From NCBI GenBank assembly GCA_021795275.1, contig JAJYPO010000027.1, positions 1 to 16,640 on the forward strand: a DNA stretch of 16,640 nucleotides, in the 5' to 3' direction. The notes below the pieces were generated by a model. That model had not been told where the DNA came from. It did not search any database and was given only the letters and a program-made list of their open reading frames with translations. Positions 1-7,029 of this stretch are shown piece by piece; position 1 is the stretch's first letter, and every line of letters starts with the position of its first letter. The stretch is from Nitrospirota bacterium (GTDB taxonomy: Bacteria > Nitrospirota_A > Leptospirillia > Leptospirillales > Leptospirillaceae). Both the position numbers and the translations under genes were made by a program.

Positions 1-208
1 GATCTGAGTGGCAATCGATGCAACGCCCATGATGGGTGGCCGCTCCCGAATCCCGCCAGGTTTTTCCGAAAAAAGCCATTTCATGGCAGGAAAGACAAAA
101 TCCCGGGCGATCCTCCAGCCATCGCCCTCCGAGCGAGGCGAGCGATCCCGCCAGGATCATCGCGGAGGCAATCCACAGGACGGCTACCGGGCGGGGCTTT
201 CGGACCAT
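1..208 (-). CDS. NapC/NrfH-type membrane-anchored multihaem cytochrome c, N-terminal part only
   Basis: I translated this by hand from an ATG at 208. The frame is open for 69 codons to the window edge, so the gene is cut off there. Residues 2-7 are basic (VRKPRP). Residues 8-26 form one hydrophobic anchor (starting VAVLWIASAMILAG). Two haem-binding motifs follow: C38-L-S-C-H42, and C63-I-D-C-H67 in GRCIDCHSD. The first reads CHEM, a CxxCHxM pattern typical of NapC/NrfH quinol dehydrogenases, where that Met can be a haem ligand. In the family the protein takes electrons from membrane quinol and passes them to a periplasmic partner such as a nitrite or nitrate reductase. Which partner applies here cannot be seen. 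A GGAGAG ribosome site lies 3 bases before the ATG. The gene follows the secreted-protein gene at 248-889 after a 39-bp gap and is probably co-transcribed with it. A longer cytochrome of another class with a similar N-terminus is possible. Confidence 0.82.
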   Translation of the reverse strand, partial: MVRKPRPVAVLWIASAMILAGSLASLGGRWLEDRPGFCLSCHEMAFFGKTWRDSGAATHHGRCIDCHSD

Positions 209-247
209 GGTCTCTCCGGCGGTGAAGGAATCGGCCTTCCGGACGGA

Positions 248-889
248 TCAACCGGTCAAGCCCGATCCCATTTTGAAGGAAAGAAGGCGTTTTGACCAGT
301 GCCACTTTCCGGTGGCCGACCATCCTCCCTCCCCGACAAAGCCGATCCCTTTGGCATAGTATTCGTAAAGGTATTGGGTTGAACGCCGGCTGATCAGATC
401 GTAGGTCAGCTTTCTCCGGACAACCCAGCAGACGAAGGTCCCGGCCGGGAGAGTGATCCTGACCTTCCCCCAGACCCGGTCGTGGATGGTGTTCTGACCG
501 TCCTCTCCGTCCCAGCTCTCTCCCTTCCTGAACGGAAGGCGTGCCCGGACTAGCGGGGGGTGGTAATGGAAGATCGTCTTTGAAAAGGCCGAGGTACTGG
601 TCAATTTGACGAAGTCTCCGGTGGAAGGATCATAGGAAAATGTGGAGACGATTGTCTTCGGAGGAAAGTTCAGGTAAGCGATTTTCCTGACCACTTCGAG
701 GTTCCGGGGAGCCGTCGCGGGGCCGGCCAAGGGCCGGATCGATTCCGCTATCCTGATCTTCCCGCCCAGTCCCTCGTAAACCTTTTCCATAGGAACGAGA
801 GGTAGGTAGTCGAAGGGATCCTCCGAGGCCCTTGCGGGAGAGGCGGCAAAAAAGATCCCCAGCGCGAACAAGGCAAACAAAAGACGCAT
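248..889 (-). CDS. Secreted (periplasmic) protein of unknown function
   Basis: The product has 213 aa. Residues 1-21 look like a Sec signal peptide: MRLL, a hydrophobic stretch, then a likely signal peptidase I site after ARA (A-R-A|S-E-D). There is no lipobox Cys. The mature part starts with DPFDYLPLVPMEKVYE. Its C-terminal half has LPFRKGESWDGE, then TLPAGTFVC, then a tyrosine-rich LYEYYAKGIGFVGEG. This order (a 'KGxSW' turn, 'PAGTF', 'YAKGIGFV') recalls a broad class of periplasmic beta-rich proteins of unknown function that contain 'yPL..G..W' and 'vPaGtf' signatures. I cannot assign a named family. The ATG lies 4 bp past the gatB stop, with AAAGGG upstream, so it is translated from the gat transcript. 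The next gene downstream encodes a cytochrome c, so a role in the same periplasmic process is possible but unproven. Confidence 0.8.
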   Translation of the reverse strand: MRLLFALFALGIFFAASPARASEDPFDYLPLVPMEKVYEGLGGKIRIAESIRPLAGPATAPRNLEVVRKIAYLNFPPKTIVSTFSYDPSTGDFVKLTSTSAFSKTIFHYHPPLVRARLPFRKGESWDGEDGQNTIHDRVWGKVRITLPAGTFVCWVVRRKLTYDLISRRSTQYLYEYYAKGIGFVGEGGWSATGKWHWSKRLLSFKMGSGLTG

Positions 890-893
890 TGAA

Positions 894-2384
894 CTACCCT
901 TTCAGCTTGTCCCGAAGAATCTCGTTGACCTTTTCCGGGTTGGCTTTTCCCCGGGATTTTTTCATCACCGCTCCGACGAAAAATCCGAACAGACGGTCCT
1001 TTCCCCCTCGGTAGGACGCGACTTCTGCGGGATTCTCTGCGAGGACGCTTTCCACGAGAAGGCCCAGTTCGTCGTCTCCGGAGAGCTGCACCATGCCAAG
1101 TTCCTCGACCAGCGCGAGGGGATTTTTGTTTTCCTCGACCGCCCGACCGTAGACCTCCTTCGCCTGCGAAAAGGACAGGGAGCCCGAGAGGACCTTTCCG
1201 AGAAGAGCGACCGTGTGGCCGACGGAGGTTTCCCCTTCCAGCACCCCTTCGCCCTGTCGGTTGACCTCCCTGAGAACCTCGGAGAGGACGAAGGAGGTCC
1301 AGCGTTCCCTCGCTTTTCTGAAGGCGTCTCCGTCAGAGGAGGGGGACCGGAGAAGGGAAAGCCCCTCCTCGAAGTAGCGCGAAAGGCCCTCCTCGGCCAC
1401 GAGGATCTCCGCGTCGGCGCGGGTGATTCCGATTTCCGCGCAAAAGCGTGCCACCTTTTCCTCGGGAAGCTCGGGAAGGGCGCTCCTCTCTTCCTCGACC
1501 ATGGCGGGGTCGATCACGAGGGAGGGAAGATCCGGCTCGGGGAAATACCGGTAGTCGAGCGCCTCCTCCTTGCTCCGCATGGGCTTTGTCCGGCCCGAAA
1601 CAGGATCGAAGAGCCGGGTTTCCTGGAGGATCTTTTCCCCCGACTCCACGGCGTCGATCTGGCGTTCGATCTCATGGAGCATGGCCTTGTGGACAAAGCG
1701 AAAGGAATTGACATTCTTGATTTCGACCCGGGTTCCGAATGTCGTGGAGCCCGGTCGGCGGATCGAGAGATTGATGTCGCAGCGGAAGGACCCCTCTTCC
1801 ATGTTGCCGTCGGAGACCTTCGTCGCCCGCAAGAGCTGCCTCAGGCGCTTCAGATAGTCGACCGCCTCGTCAGGGCTCCTGATATCGGGCTCTGAAACGA
1901 TCTCGAGGAGGGGAACGCCCGCACGGTTCAGATCGACATGGCTTCTGTCGGGGATCCCGGCGTGCAGGTTCTTTCCGGCATCCTCTTCGAGATGCATCCG
2001 GTGAATCCGGATCGTCCTCTCACCGGCCTCCGTCCGGATGCGGAGTCCTCCCCCGGTCAGGAGCGGTGTTGCATACTGGGAGATCTGATAACCCTTCGGC
2101 AGGTCCGGATAGAAGTAGTGTTTCCGCTCGAAGACGCTGACCGGCGACACCCGGCATCCGGCGGCCAGACCGGCCCTCAAGCCAAGGCGCACAGCCTCCC
2201 CGTTCAGTACGGGAAGGGTTCCCGGATGCCCCATGCAAACGGGGCAGACCAGGGTGTTGGGCGGGGCCCCGAAGCGGTTTTCGCAACGGCAGAAAAGCTT
2301 GGACTTTGTCAGAAGCTGGGTGTGGACCTCGAGCCCGACCACAACCTCCCACTCCCGAAGGTGCGTATCCGACCTTCCGCTCAT
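894..2384 (-). CDS. gatB: Asp-tRNA(Asn)/Glu-tRNA(Gln) amidotransferase subunit B
   Basis: GatB is the tRNA-binding and kinase subunit of the heterotrimer GatCAB. It phosphorylates the side-chain carboxylate of mischarged Glu-tRNA(Gln) or Asp-tRNA(Asn), which ammonia from GatA then amidates. The 496-aa product begins its catalytic cradle with VVGLEVHTQL (residues 15-24) and NTLVCPVCMGHPG. Four cysteines, C32, C34, C47 and C50, match the family's zinc site. HRMHLEEDAGK and DLNRAGVPLLEIV are also diagnostic, followed by DYRYFPEPDLP. A YqeY-like tail domain (about residue 350 onward) ends in GAVMKKSRGKANPEKVNEIL. The ATG overlaps the gatA stop as ATGA. An excellent AAGGAGG site six bases upstream supports this start. 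It ends with TAG, 4 bp before the next ORF. The length is slightly above the usual 475-480 aa. Confidence 0.97.
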   Translation of the reverse strand: MSGRSDTHLREWEVVVGLEVHTQLLTKSKLFCRCENRFGAPPNTLVCPVCMGHPGTLPVLNGEAVRLGLRAGLAAGCRVSPVSVFERKHYFYPDLPKGYQISQYATPLLTGGGLRIRTEAGERTIRIHRMHLEEDAGKNLHAGIPDRSHVDLNRAGVPLLEIVSEPDIRSPDEAVDYLKRLRQLLRATKVSDGNMEEGSFRCDINLSIRRPGSTTFGTRVEIKNVNSFRFVHKAMLHEIERQIDAVESGEKILQETRLFDPVSGRTKPMRSKEEALDYRYFPEPDLPSLVIDPAMVEEERSALPELPEEKVARFCAEIGITRADAEILVAEEGLSRYFEEGLSLLRSPSSDGDAFRKARERWTSFVLSEVLREVNRQGEGVLEGETSVGHTVALLGKVLSGSLSFSQAKEVYGRAVEENKNPLALVEELGMVQLSGDDELGLLVESVLAENPAEVASYRGGKDRLFGFFVGAVMKKSRGKANPEKVNEILRDKLKG

Positions 2385-3880
2385 CGGCGACCTCCTTCGG
2401 AAAATCCGTCGGCATGACCGGCGTGAAGCTCCGGAAGGGGCATGGGGTAAAGTCCGGCAATCCGGTCCGCCATCTTGAGGAGGCGACCTTCAGACCAGGG
2501 CGGGCCGATCAGATGGGCTCCAATGGGCAACCCGTGGGAATCGATTCCCACTGGAACGGACAGAGCCGGAAGGCCGGCCAGGTTGGCCGTAATGGTGTAG
2601 ACGTCGGAGAGATACATCGACAGGGGATCTCCGGTTTTCTCCCCGAAAGCGAAGGGAGGAGTGGGGGATGTGGGGGTCAGGATCATGTCGCACCGTTCAA
2701 AGGCCTCGAGGAAGTCCCGCCTTATCAGCGCTTGCACCTTCCTGGCCTTCCGGTAAAATGCCTCCTGGTAGCCAGCCGAAAGAGCGAAGGTTCCCAGAAG
2801 GATCCGCCGCTTCACTTCATCCCCGAATCCCTGGTCCCGCGTCTCTTCGTACATCGCCCGAAGGTCGGCGGGATTTTTGACCCGGAACCCGTACCGGACC
2901 CCGTCGAACCGGGACAGGTTCGAGGAAGCCTCGGAGGTTGCGACGAGGTAGTAGACGTTGATCCCGAATCGGGAATGTGGAAGGGTCACCGATACCTCTC
3001 GCGCTCCCTCTCCCGACAGGGCGTCCCGGAGGTCCTTGAGACGTTCCCGGATCGAGCCGTCCAGTCCCTCCCCAAAAAGCGCCTCCGGAATCCCGATCCG
3101 TGCTCCCATGACCTCCGTCGATTGGTACCCGGACCGCATTTCGGCGGGATCGCGGTCGACGGTAGTCATGTCCAAAGGGTCCTTTCCCGACATCGCCACC
3201 AGGGCCTCCAGGGCGTCAGCCCCCGATCCGGCAAAAGGGCCGATCTGATCGAGGGAGGAGGAAAAAGCGACCAGGCCGGATCGGGAGATCCGTCCGTAGG
3301 TCGGCTTCACCCCAAGAACCCCGCAAAAGGCGGCGGGCTGCCGGATCGATCCCCCCGTATCGGATCCCAGGGAAAGCGGCGCGAGCCCCGCGGCCACCGC
3401 CGCCGCCGATCCACCCGAGGAGCCTCCGGGAACCCTGGCGGGATTCCAGGGATTCCGCGTCGGACCGAAGGCAGAATTCTCCGTGGAAGACCCCATGGCA
3501 AATTCGTCGAGGTTGGTTTTGCCCAGGACGACGACCCCGAGGGAGAGAAGACGTGCGACCGCCGTCGCCGTCCGCCGGGAGAGGTACCCCGACAGAATCC
3601 GGGAGGCACAGGTGGTCGGATAGCCTTCCATCTCGAGGTTGTCCTTGATCATGACGGGATAGCCCGTAAATGGAGAAATGGCCTTGTTGCGGACCAGGCG
3701 CGCGTCGATCTGACGGGCCCGGTTGACGGCATTCTGATTGATTGACAGACAGACATTCAGGGATGGATTGAGCGCCTCCGTCCGCGAGAGAAAATAGCGG
3801 GTCACCTCCTCGATCGAAAACCGCCGTTCGTCGCGTCCCCGGGCAAATTCGGCGAGGGATGAAAAAAAGGGATTCTTCAC
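2381..3880 (-). CDS. gatA: Asp-tRNA(Asn)/Glu-tRNA(Gln) amidotransferase subunit A (amidase)
   Basis: GatA is the amidase subunit. It hydrolyses glutamine, and the ammonia travels to GatB. The product has 499 aa with the complete amidase-signature triad at canonical positions: K79 in PVMIKDN, S154 in PGGSSGGSAAAVA and S178 in GSDTGGSIRQPA. These are the same numbers as in Staphylococcus aureus GatA. Other family signatures are LGKTNLDEFAMGSSTENSAFG and LGVKPTYGRISRSGLVAF. The start is GTG and overlaps the panD stop as GTGA. A GGGAGGG ribosome site lies just upstream. The stop overlaps the gatB start by four bases. The tight overlaps imply coupled translation and balanced subunit amounts. Confidence 0.97.
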   Translation of the reverse strand: MKNPFFSSLAEFARGRDERRFSIEEVTRYFLSRTEALNPSLNVCLSINQNAVNRARQIDARLVRNKAISPFTGYPVMIKDNLEMEGYPTTCASRILSGYLSRRTATAVARLLSLGVVVLGKTNLDEFAMGSSTENSAFGPTRNPWNPARVPGGSSGGSAAAVAAGLAPLSLGSDTGGSIRQPAAFCGVLGVKPTYGRISRSGLVAFSSSLDQIGPFAGSGADALEALVAMSGKDPLDMTTVDRDPAEMRSGYQSTEVMGARIGIPEALFGEGLDGSIRERLKDLRDALSGEGAREVSVTLPHSRFGINVYYLVATSEASSNLSRFDGVRYGFRVKNPADLRAMYEETRDQGFGDEVKRRILLGTFALSAGYQEAFYRKARKVQALIRRDFLEAFERCDMILTPTSPTPPFAFGEKTGDPLSMYLSDVYTITANLAGLPALSVPVGIDSHGLPIGAHLIGPPWSEGRLLKMADRIAGLYPMPLPELHAGHADGFSEGGRR

Positions 3881-4263
3881 CGTCCCTCCCCGTTTTCAGA
3901 ACCCGCCATCTTCCGGCCCTTGATCGCATTCTTCCCGTCCACCATCACGATGACGGGGCGATGATGGGGCACTTCCTCCGGAGAGAGCAAGCCGTAGGAA
4001 AAGATGATGACCCGGTCCCCGACGGCCCCTTTGCGGGCGGTCGGCCCGTTGAGACAGATGGTTCCTGAACCTTTCTTCCCCTCGATGACATAAGTGGAGA
4101 AGCGTTCCCCATTGTTGAGATTGCTGATGACCACTTCTTCGTAGGGCAGGATTCCCGCCGCTTCCATGAGATCTGTATCGAGCGTCAGGCTCCCCTCGTA
4201 TTCGAGCTCCGACTGGGTCACAGTGGCCCGATGGATCTTGGAACGCAAAAAGGATCTCAACAT
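3877..4263 (-). CDS. panD: Aspartate 1-decarboxylase proenzyme
   Basis: PanD decarboxylates L-aspartate to beta-alanine for pantothenate and coenzyme A. It is made as a zymogen and self-cleaves between G24 and S25 (in YEGSLTLD), so that S25 becomes the pyruvoyl cofactor. Residues known from the E. coli enzyme sit at the same numbers: K9, H11, Y22, R54, Y58 and N72 (in CLNGPTARKGAVGD). The 128-aa length is normal (about 126). The ATG lies three bases after the gatC stop (TGA-AAG-ATG), and the stop overlaps the gatA GTG. It is thus translated from inside the gat operon. Both enzymes use aspartate (free, or charged on tRNA), but any functional link is inference. No separate panD promoter is visible. 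Confidence 0.97.
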   Translation of the reverse strand: MLRSFLRSKIHRATVTQSELEYEGSLTLDTDLMEAAGILPYEEVVISNLNNGERFSTYVIEGKKGSGTICLNGPTARKGAVGDRVIIFSYGLLSPEEVPHHRPVIVMVDGKNAIKGRKMAGSENGEGR

Positions 4264-4266
4264 CTT

Positions 4267-4560
4267 TCACCGACCTTCTTCAAGAATTCGTGGGACACGA
4301 AAAAAAGAACCAGAGCGATCCGGAGCTCCCGCCAGGGCCCCCTCTGGGGAGAGGGACGGAGACGGGGTGTCCGTGGCCAGGAGGGTCGGCGAGAGGGCCG
4401 CTCCGTCCTGGCTTTCGTCCGGGATATCCACAACGGAAAGCCCTTCGACATAATTCAGAATGGCGGAGATCTCGCCTGTCATTCTGTCCGCCTCGGCCTC
4501 CGTAAGGGCAAGGGCCGAGAGCCTGGCCACATGGAGGACATCGGCTTTGGAGAGATTCAA
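4267..4560 (-). CDS. gatC: Asp-tRNA(Asn)/Glu-tRNA(Gln) amidotransferase subunit C
   Basis: GatC is the small scaffold chain that wraps around the GatA-GatB interface. The 97-aa product opens with the usual helical pattern: DVLHVARLSALALTEAEADR, then ISAILNYVEGLSVVDIPD. The C-terminal half is low in conservation, as is usual for GatC. The start is TTG at 4560 (TTG-AAT-CTC-TCC), with AAAGGA nine bases upstream. No ATG fits the conserved N-terminus. It is the first gene of the unit gatC-panD-gatA-gatB, with a strong extended -10 promoter about 60 bp upstream. With all three subunits present, the host amidates mischarged tRNA. Whether Asn, Gln or both are served cannot be told from this window. 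Confidence 0.94.
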   Translation of the reverse strand: MNLSKADVLHVARLSALALTEAEADRMTGEISAILNYVEGLSVVDIPDESQDGAALSPTLLATDTPSPSLSPEGALAGAPDRSGSFFRVPRILEEGR

Positions 4561-4594
4561 GTGTCACGTCCTTTCAGGTTCAAATCTGATTTCT

Positions 4595-4614
4595 GGAACT
4601 CCCTTCGGGAGCCC
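4595..4614 (-). promoter_or_regulatory. Hairpin at the 5' end of the gat leader RNA
   Basis: On the minus strand, CTCCC-GAA-GGGAG forms a 5-bp GC stem with a three-base loop (4599-4611). Two G-U pairs and one G-C pair can lengthen it. It begins almost exactly where transcription from the TATAAT at 4620-4625 should start. It could stabilise the mRNA 5' end. There is no U-tract after it, so I do not read it as the uvrD terminator. Confidence 0.45.
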
Positions 4615-4619
4615 TCTTG

Positions 4620-4628
4620 ATTATAGCA
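4620..4628 (-). promoter_or_regulatory. Extended -10 promoter of the gatC-panD-gatA-gatB operon
   Basis: Read on the minus strand, this is TGC-TATAAT: a perfect -10 hexamer (4625-4620) with the extended TGn element. It sits in a short A/T-rich patch inside the 93-bp gap between uvrD and gatC. No good -35 box lies 17 bp upstream (CTCCTC), as expected for extended -10 promoters. The predicted start is near 4613, giving a leader of about 50 bases before the gatC TTG. Confidence 0.65.
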
Positions 4629-4653
4629 ATTTTTACCGACCCGAGGAGAGGCG

Positions 4654-7029
4654 TCAGGGTTTCGGAAGCGGGTCTCCCTCGAGGGGTGTCAGGTTGGCCA
4701 CGCGGGCGAGCAGTGTCCTAGACGCGCCATCGGAGAACCGGATGACGACTTCGAGGTCCGGATCCGGAGAAAAGGCGTCCGTCACCACCCCCTCCCCGAA
4801 GCGGGGGTGGCGCACCTTTCTTCCGACCCATTCGGGACGACTGATGCGGACCCTTTCAGGCTCCGGCCGGACAGGGGAATCACGCCGCAAGGACGGGGCA
4901 ACGGATCGCTCGTCCCTCTCCGTCCTCTCCCGGCCCGTGAACGGGACGGATTGCCGGGAAGAGGAGGGGGACGACCTTCTCGGGGCGGACCCGGAAGACC
5001 GGGCCTCCCATGGCCTGGAGGGCGTGCGTCCGGGCTCGCGGCTCCTGGACGGACCCGGACGGTCCCCTTCGACCAGATGCTCCGGAATGTCCCGTAGAAA
5101 GGGGGAGGGCGGATGGGACTCTGTCCGGCCATAGAGGCGTCTTGTCTGGCACCAGGTAATGTGGAGCCGAAGACGGGCCCGGGTCATCGCCACATAAAAA
5201 AGGCGCCTCTCCTCCTCGATGTCGGTGGGAGATTTCCCCCTGATCGGGAGAATCTGGTCTTCCAGGCCGACGACAAAAACCTGGTCGAACTCCAGCCCCT
5301 TTGACTGGTGAATGGTCATCAGCGCGACGGCGCCCCCTTCCACGGCGGTTCCGGGCTCCTGCTGGGCCAGCGCGATCTCCTCCAGGAAAAATGACAGGGG
5401 CGGTCGGCCCTCTTCCGGGGGGACCGCAAAACCTTCCGTCATCCGGAGGAGCTCCGATACGGCTCCCAGCCTCCGGTCACGCTCTTCCGGATCGTGGCTC
5501 GACGAGGCCACCCATCCCCGATAGTCCGTCCGCACCAGGATCTCCTCCAGAAGAGCATGGGGAGTGTGGCGTTCCCGGGCCCTTTCCCCACCTTCCCTGA
5601 GGAGGGCGGCCAACTCCGGGAGTGTCCCCGGCTTCCGCTGCTCCAGGCCGAGTCGATCGAGGAGTTCCGAAGCCGTCGCTCCGGGCAGGGCCTCCCCCAG
5701 GGACTTCAGGGATTCGAGGGATTTCTCGCCCAAACCCCTCGGAGGCGTGTTCAGGAGACGAAAAAGGCTCACCCGGTCGAATGGATTCGCCATGGCCCTC
5801 AGATAGGACAGGAGGTCCTTGACCTCTCTTCCCTCGAGAAATCCTCCCCCGCCCTTGCGGTAAAAAGGAATCCCCGCGAGGGAAAGGGCCTTTTCCAGAG
5901 GAAGGGCCTGGGCGTGGGTCCGGTAAAGAATGGCCGATTCGCCCGTGCGGCCTCCCGCTCGCTGCCAGTCACGGATCTTCTGACACACATAGTCCGCCTC
6001 CGCGTCTTCGGAAGAAAGCTCCTTCATGAAAACGGGAACCCCCGGCTCGCGGACGGCGCGAACCGTCTTGTCATAACGCTGTCCGTTCCGGGCGATCACC
6101 GAGGATGCCGCCGAGACGATCGCAGGTGTGGAACGGTAGTTCCGGGAGAGGAGGATCCGGCGGGATCCGGGGTAATGCTCCCCGAAGGACCGGATATGAG
6201 AGACGTCCGCACCCCTGAACTGGTAGATACTCTGATCGTCGTCCCCCACGACCGTCACATTGCTCCGGTTTCGGGAGAGAAGACGGATCAGCTCCTCCTG
6301 GAGCGGGTTGGTGTCCTGGTATTCGTCCACCAGAATATGGTGGAACTGCCCCCGAAGCTCTCCTGAAATCTCCGGAGAGCCGGAGAGAAGGGCCACCAGA
6401 CGGAGAAGGAGGTCGTCGTAGTCCAGGGCGCGATTGGACTCGAGATCCTTTTCATATTCCTCGTAGCAGGTGGCGAGCCATCGATTTGTCCCGAACAGAC
6501 GTCTCGCGAGATCGGCCCCCGGTTTCTGGCGGGCGTTTTTCCAGCGGCCGATCTGGCGGAGGGCGTCCTGAGGGTTCAGATCGTCTTCGGTGATGCGATG
6601 GCGCTTCATGATCCCCCGGACGAGCGCCTTCTGGTCACCGGAGTCATAAATGGTAAAGTCGGGAGAGAGCCCCGCCTGTCCGGCATATTTCCGGAGAAGA
6701 CGCGCCGAAAGGGAATGGAATGTCCCGACCCAGGGAAGCCGGGTCCCAGGGACTTTACGGGATATCCGTTCCACGAGCTCCCCCGCCGCCTTGCGCGTAA
6801 AGGTGGCGACAAAGAAGTGCTCCCCGCCCTTTCCGGACCGGTCGATCAGCCTCAGGAGCCGCTCGATCACGACCCGTGTCTTTCCGGAGCCCGCGGGGGC
6901 CAGTACGAGAAGGGGACCCCCTTCATGAAGAACGGCCGCCTCCTGTTCGGGATTGAGAGGGATGTCGCGGGTATCCGAACCGTTCAAGAGGTCGGAGCTC
7001 CCCCGGAATCGAGAATCCGCGATCGCCAC
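4654..7029 (-). CDS. UvrD/PcrA-type superfamily 1 ATP-dependent DNA helicase
   Basis: This is a 3'-5' SF1A helicase of the UvrD/PcrA/Rep group, cytoplasmic, acting in nucleotide-excision or mismatch repair and replication-conflict removal. All motifs are visible: Q-motif LNPEQEAAV (25-33), Walker A APAGSGKT (44-51), Ia TFTRKAAGEL, II ILVDEYQDTN (232-241), III GDDDQSIYQFRGAD (262-274), IV LLSRNYRST, V TIHQSKGLEFDQVFV and VI EERRLFYVAMTRA (606-618). Residues 731-785 (GRKVRHPRFGEGVV) form a PcrA/UvrD-like Tudor C-terminal domain. A long Arg/Ser/Pro-rich linker (about 656-730) separates it from the core. The GTG at 7029 overlaps the preceding gene by 46 bp. A TTG at 6987 sits in TTGA with that gene's stop, about ten bases after GGGGGAG, and would give 777 aa; I find it at least as likely. 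The UvrD versus PcrA name is a matter of clade. Confidence 0.95.
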   Translation of the reverse strand: MAIADSRFRGSSDLLNGSDTRDIPLNPEQEAAVLHEGGPLLVLAPAGSGKTRVVIERLLRLIDRSGKGGEHFFVATFTRKAAGELVERISRKVPGTRLPWVGTFHSLSARLLRKYAGQAGLSPDFTIYDSGDQKALVRGIMKRHRITEDDLNPQDALRQIGRWKNARQKPGADLARRLFGTNRWLATCYEEYEKDLESNRALDYDDLLLRLVALLSGSPEISGELRGQFHHILVDEYQDTNPLQEELIRLLSRNRSNVTVVGDDDQSIYQFRGADVSHIRSFGEHYPGSRRILLSRNYRSTPAIVSAASSVIARNGQRYDKTVRAVREPGVPVFMKELSSEDAEADYVCQKIRDWQRAGGRTGESAILYRTHAQALPLEKALSLAGIPFYRKGGGGFLEGREVKDLLSYLRAMANPFDRVSLFRLLNTPPRGLGEKSLESLKSLGEALPGATASELLDRLGLEQRKPGTLPELAALLREGGERARERHTPHALLEEILVRTDYRGWVASSSHDPEERDRRLGAVSELLRMTEGFAVPPEEGRPPLSFFLEEIALAQQEPGTAVEGGAVALMTIHQSKGLEFDQVFVVGLEDQILPIRGKSPTDIEEERRLFYVAMTRARLRLHITWCQTRRLYGRTESHPPSPFLRDIPEHLVEGDRPGPSRSREPGRTPSRPWEARSSGSAPRRSSPSSSRQSVPFTGRERTERDERSVAPSLRRDSPVRPEPERVRISRPEWVGRKVRHPRFGEGVVTDAFSPDPDLEVVIRFSDGASRTLLARVANLTPLEGDPLPKP

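Noticed and set aside
81..323. 80-codon minus-strand frame at the left edge
   Set aside because: It overlaps both the secreted protein and the cytochrome in another frame. The haem-motif frame (1-208) is clearly the coding one.
2306..3745. 479-codon plus-strand frame opposite gatA
   Set aside because: Antisense shadow of an intact amidase with its full catalytic triad; no family motif and arbitrary composition.
4595..4614. Hairpin as the uvrD intrinsic terminator
   Set aside because: It lies downstream of the gatC promoter -10 box and lacks a U-tract on the minus strand.
5494..6366. 290-codon plus-strand frame opposite uvrD
   Set aside because: The opposite strand carries all helicase motifs in order; this frame shows none.
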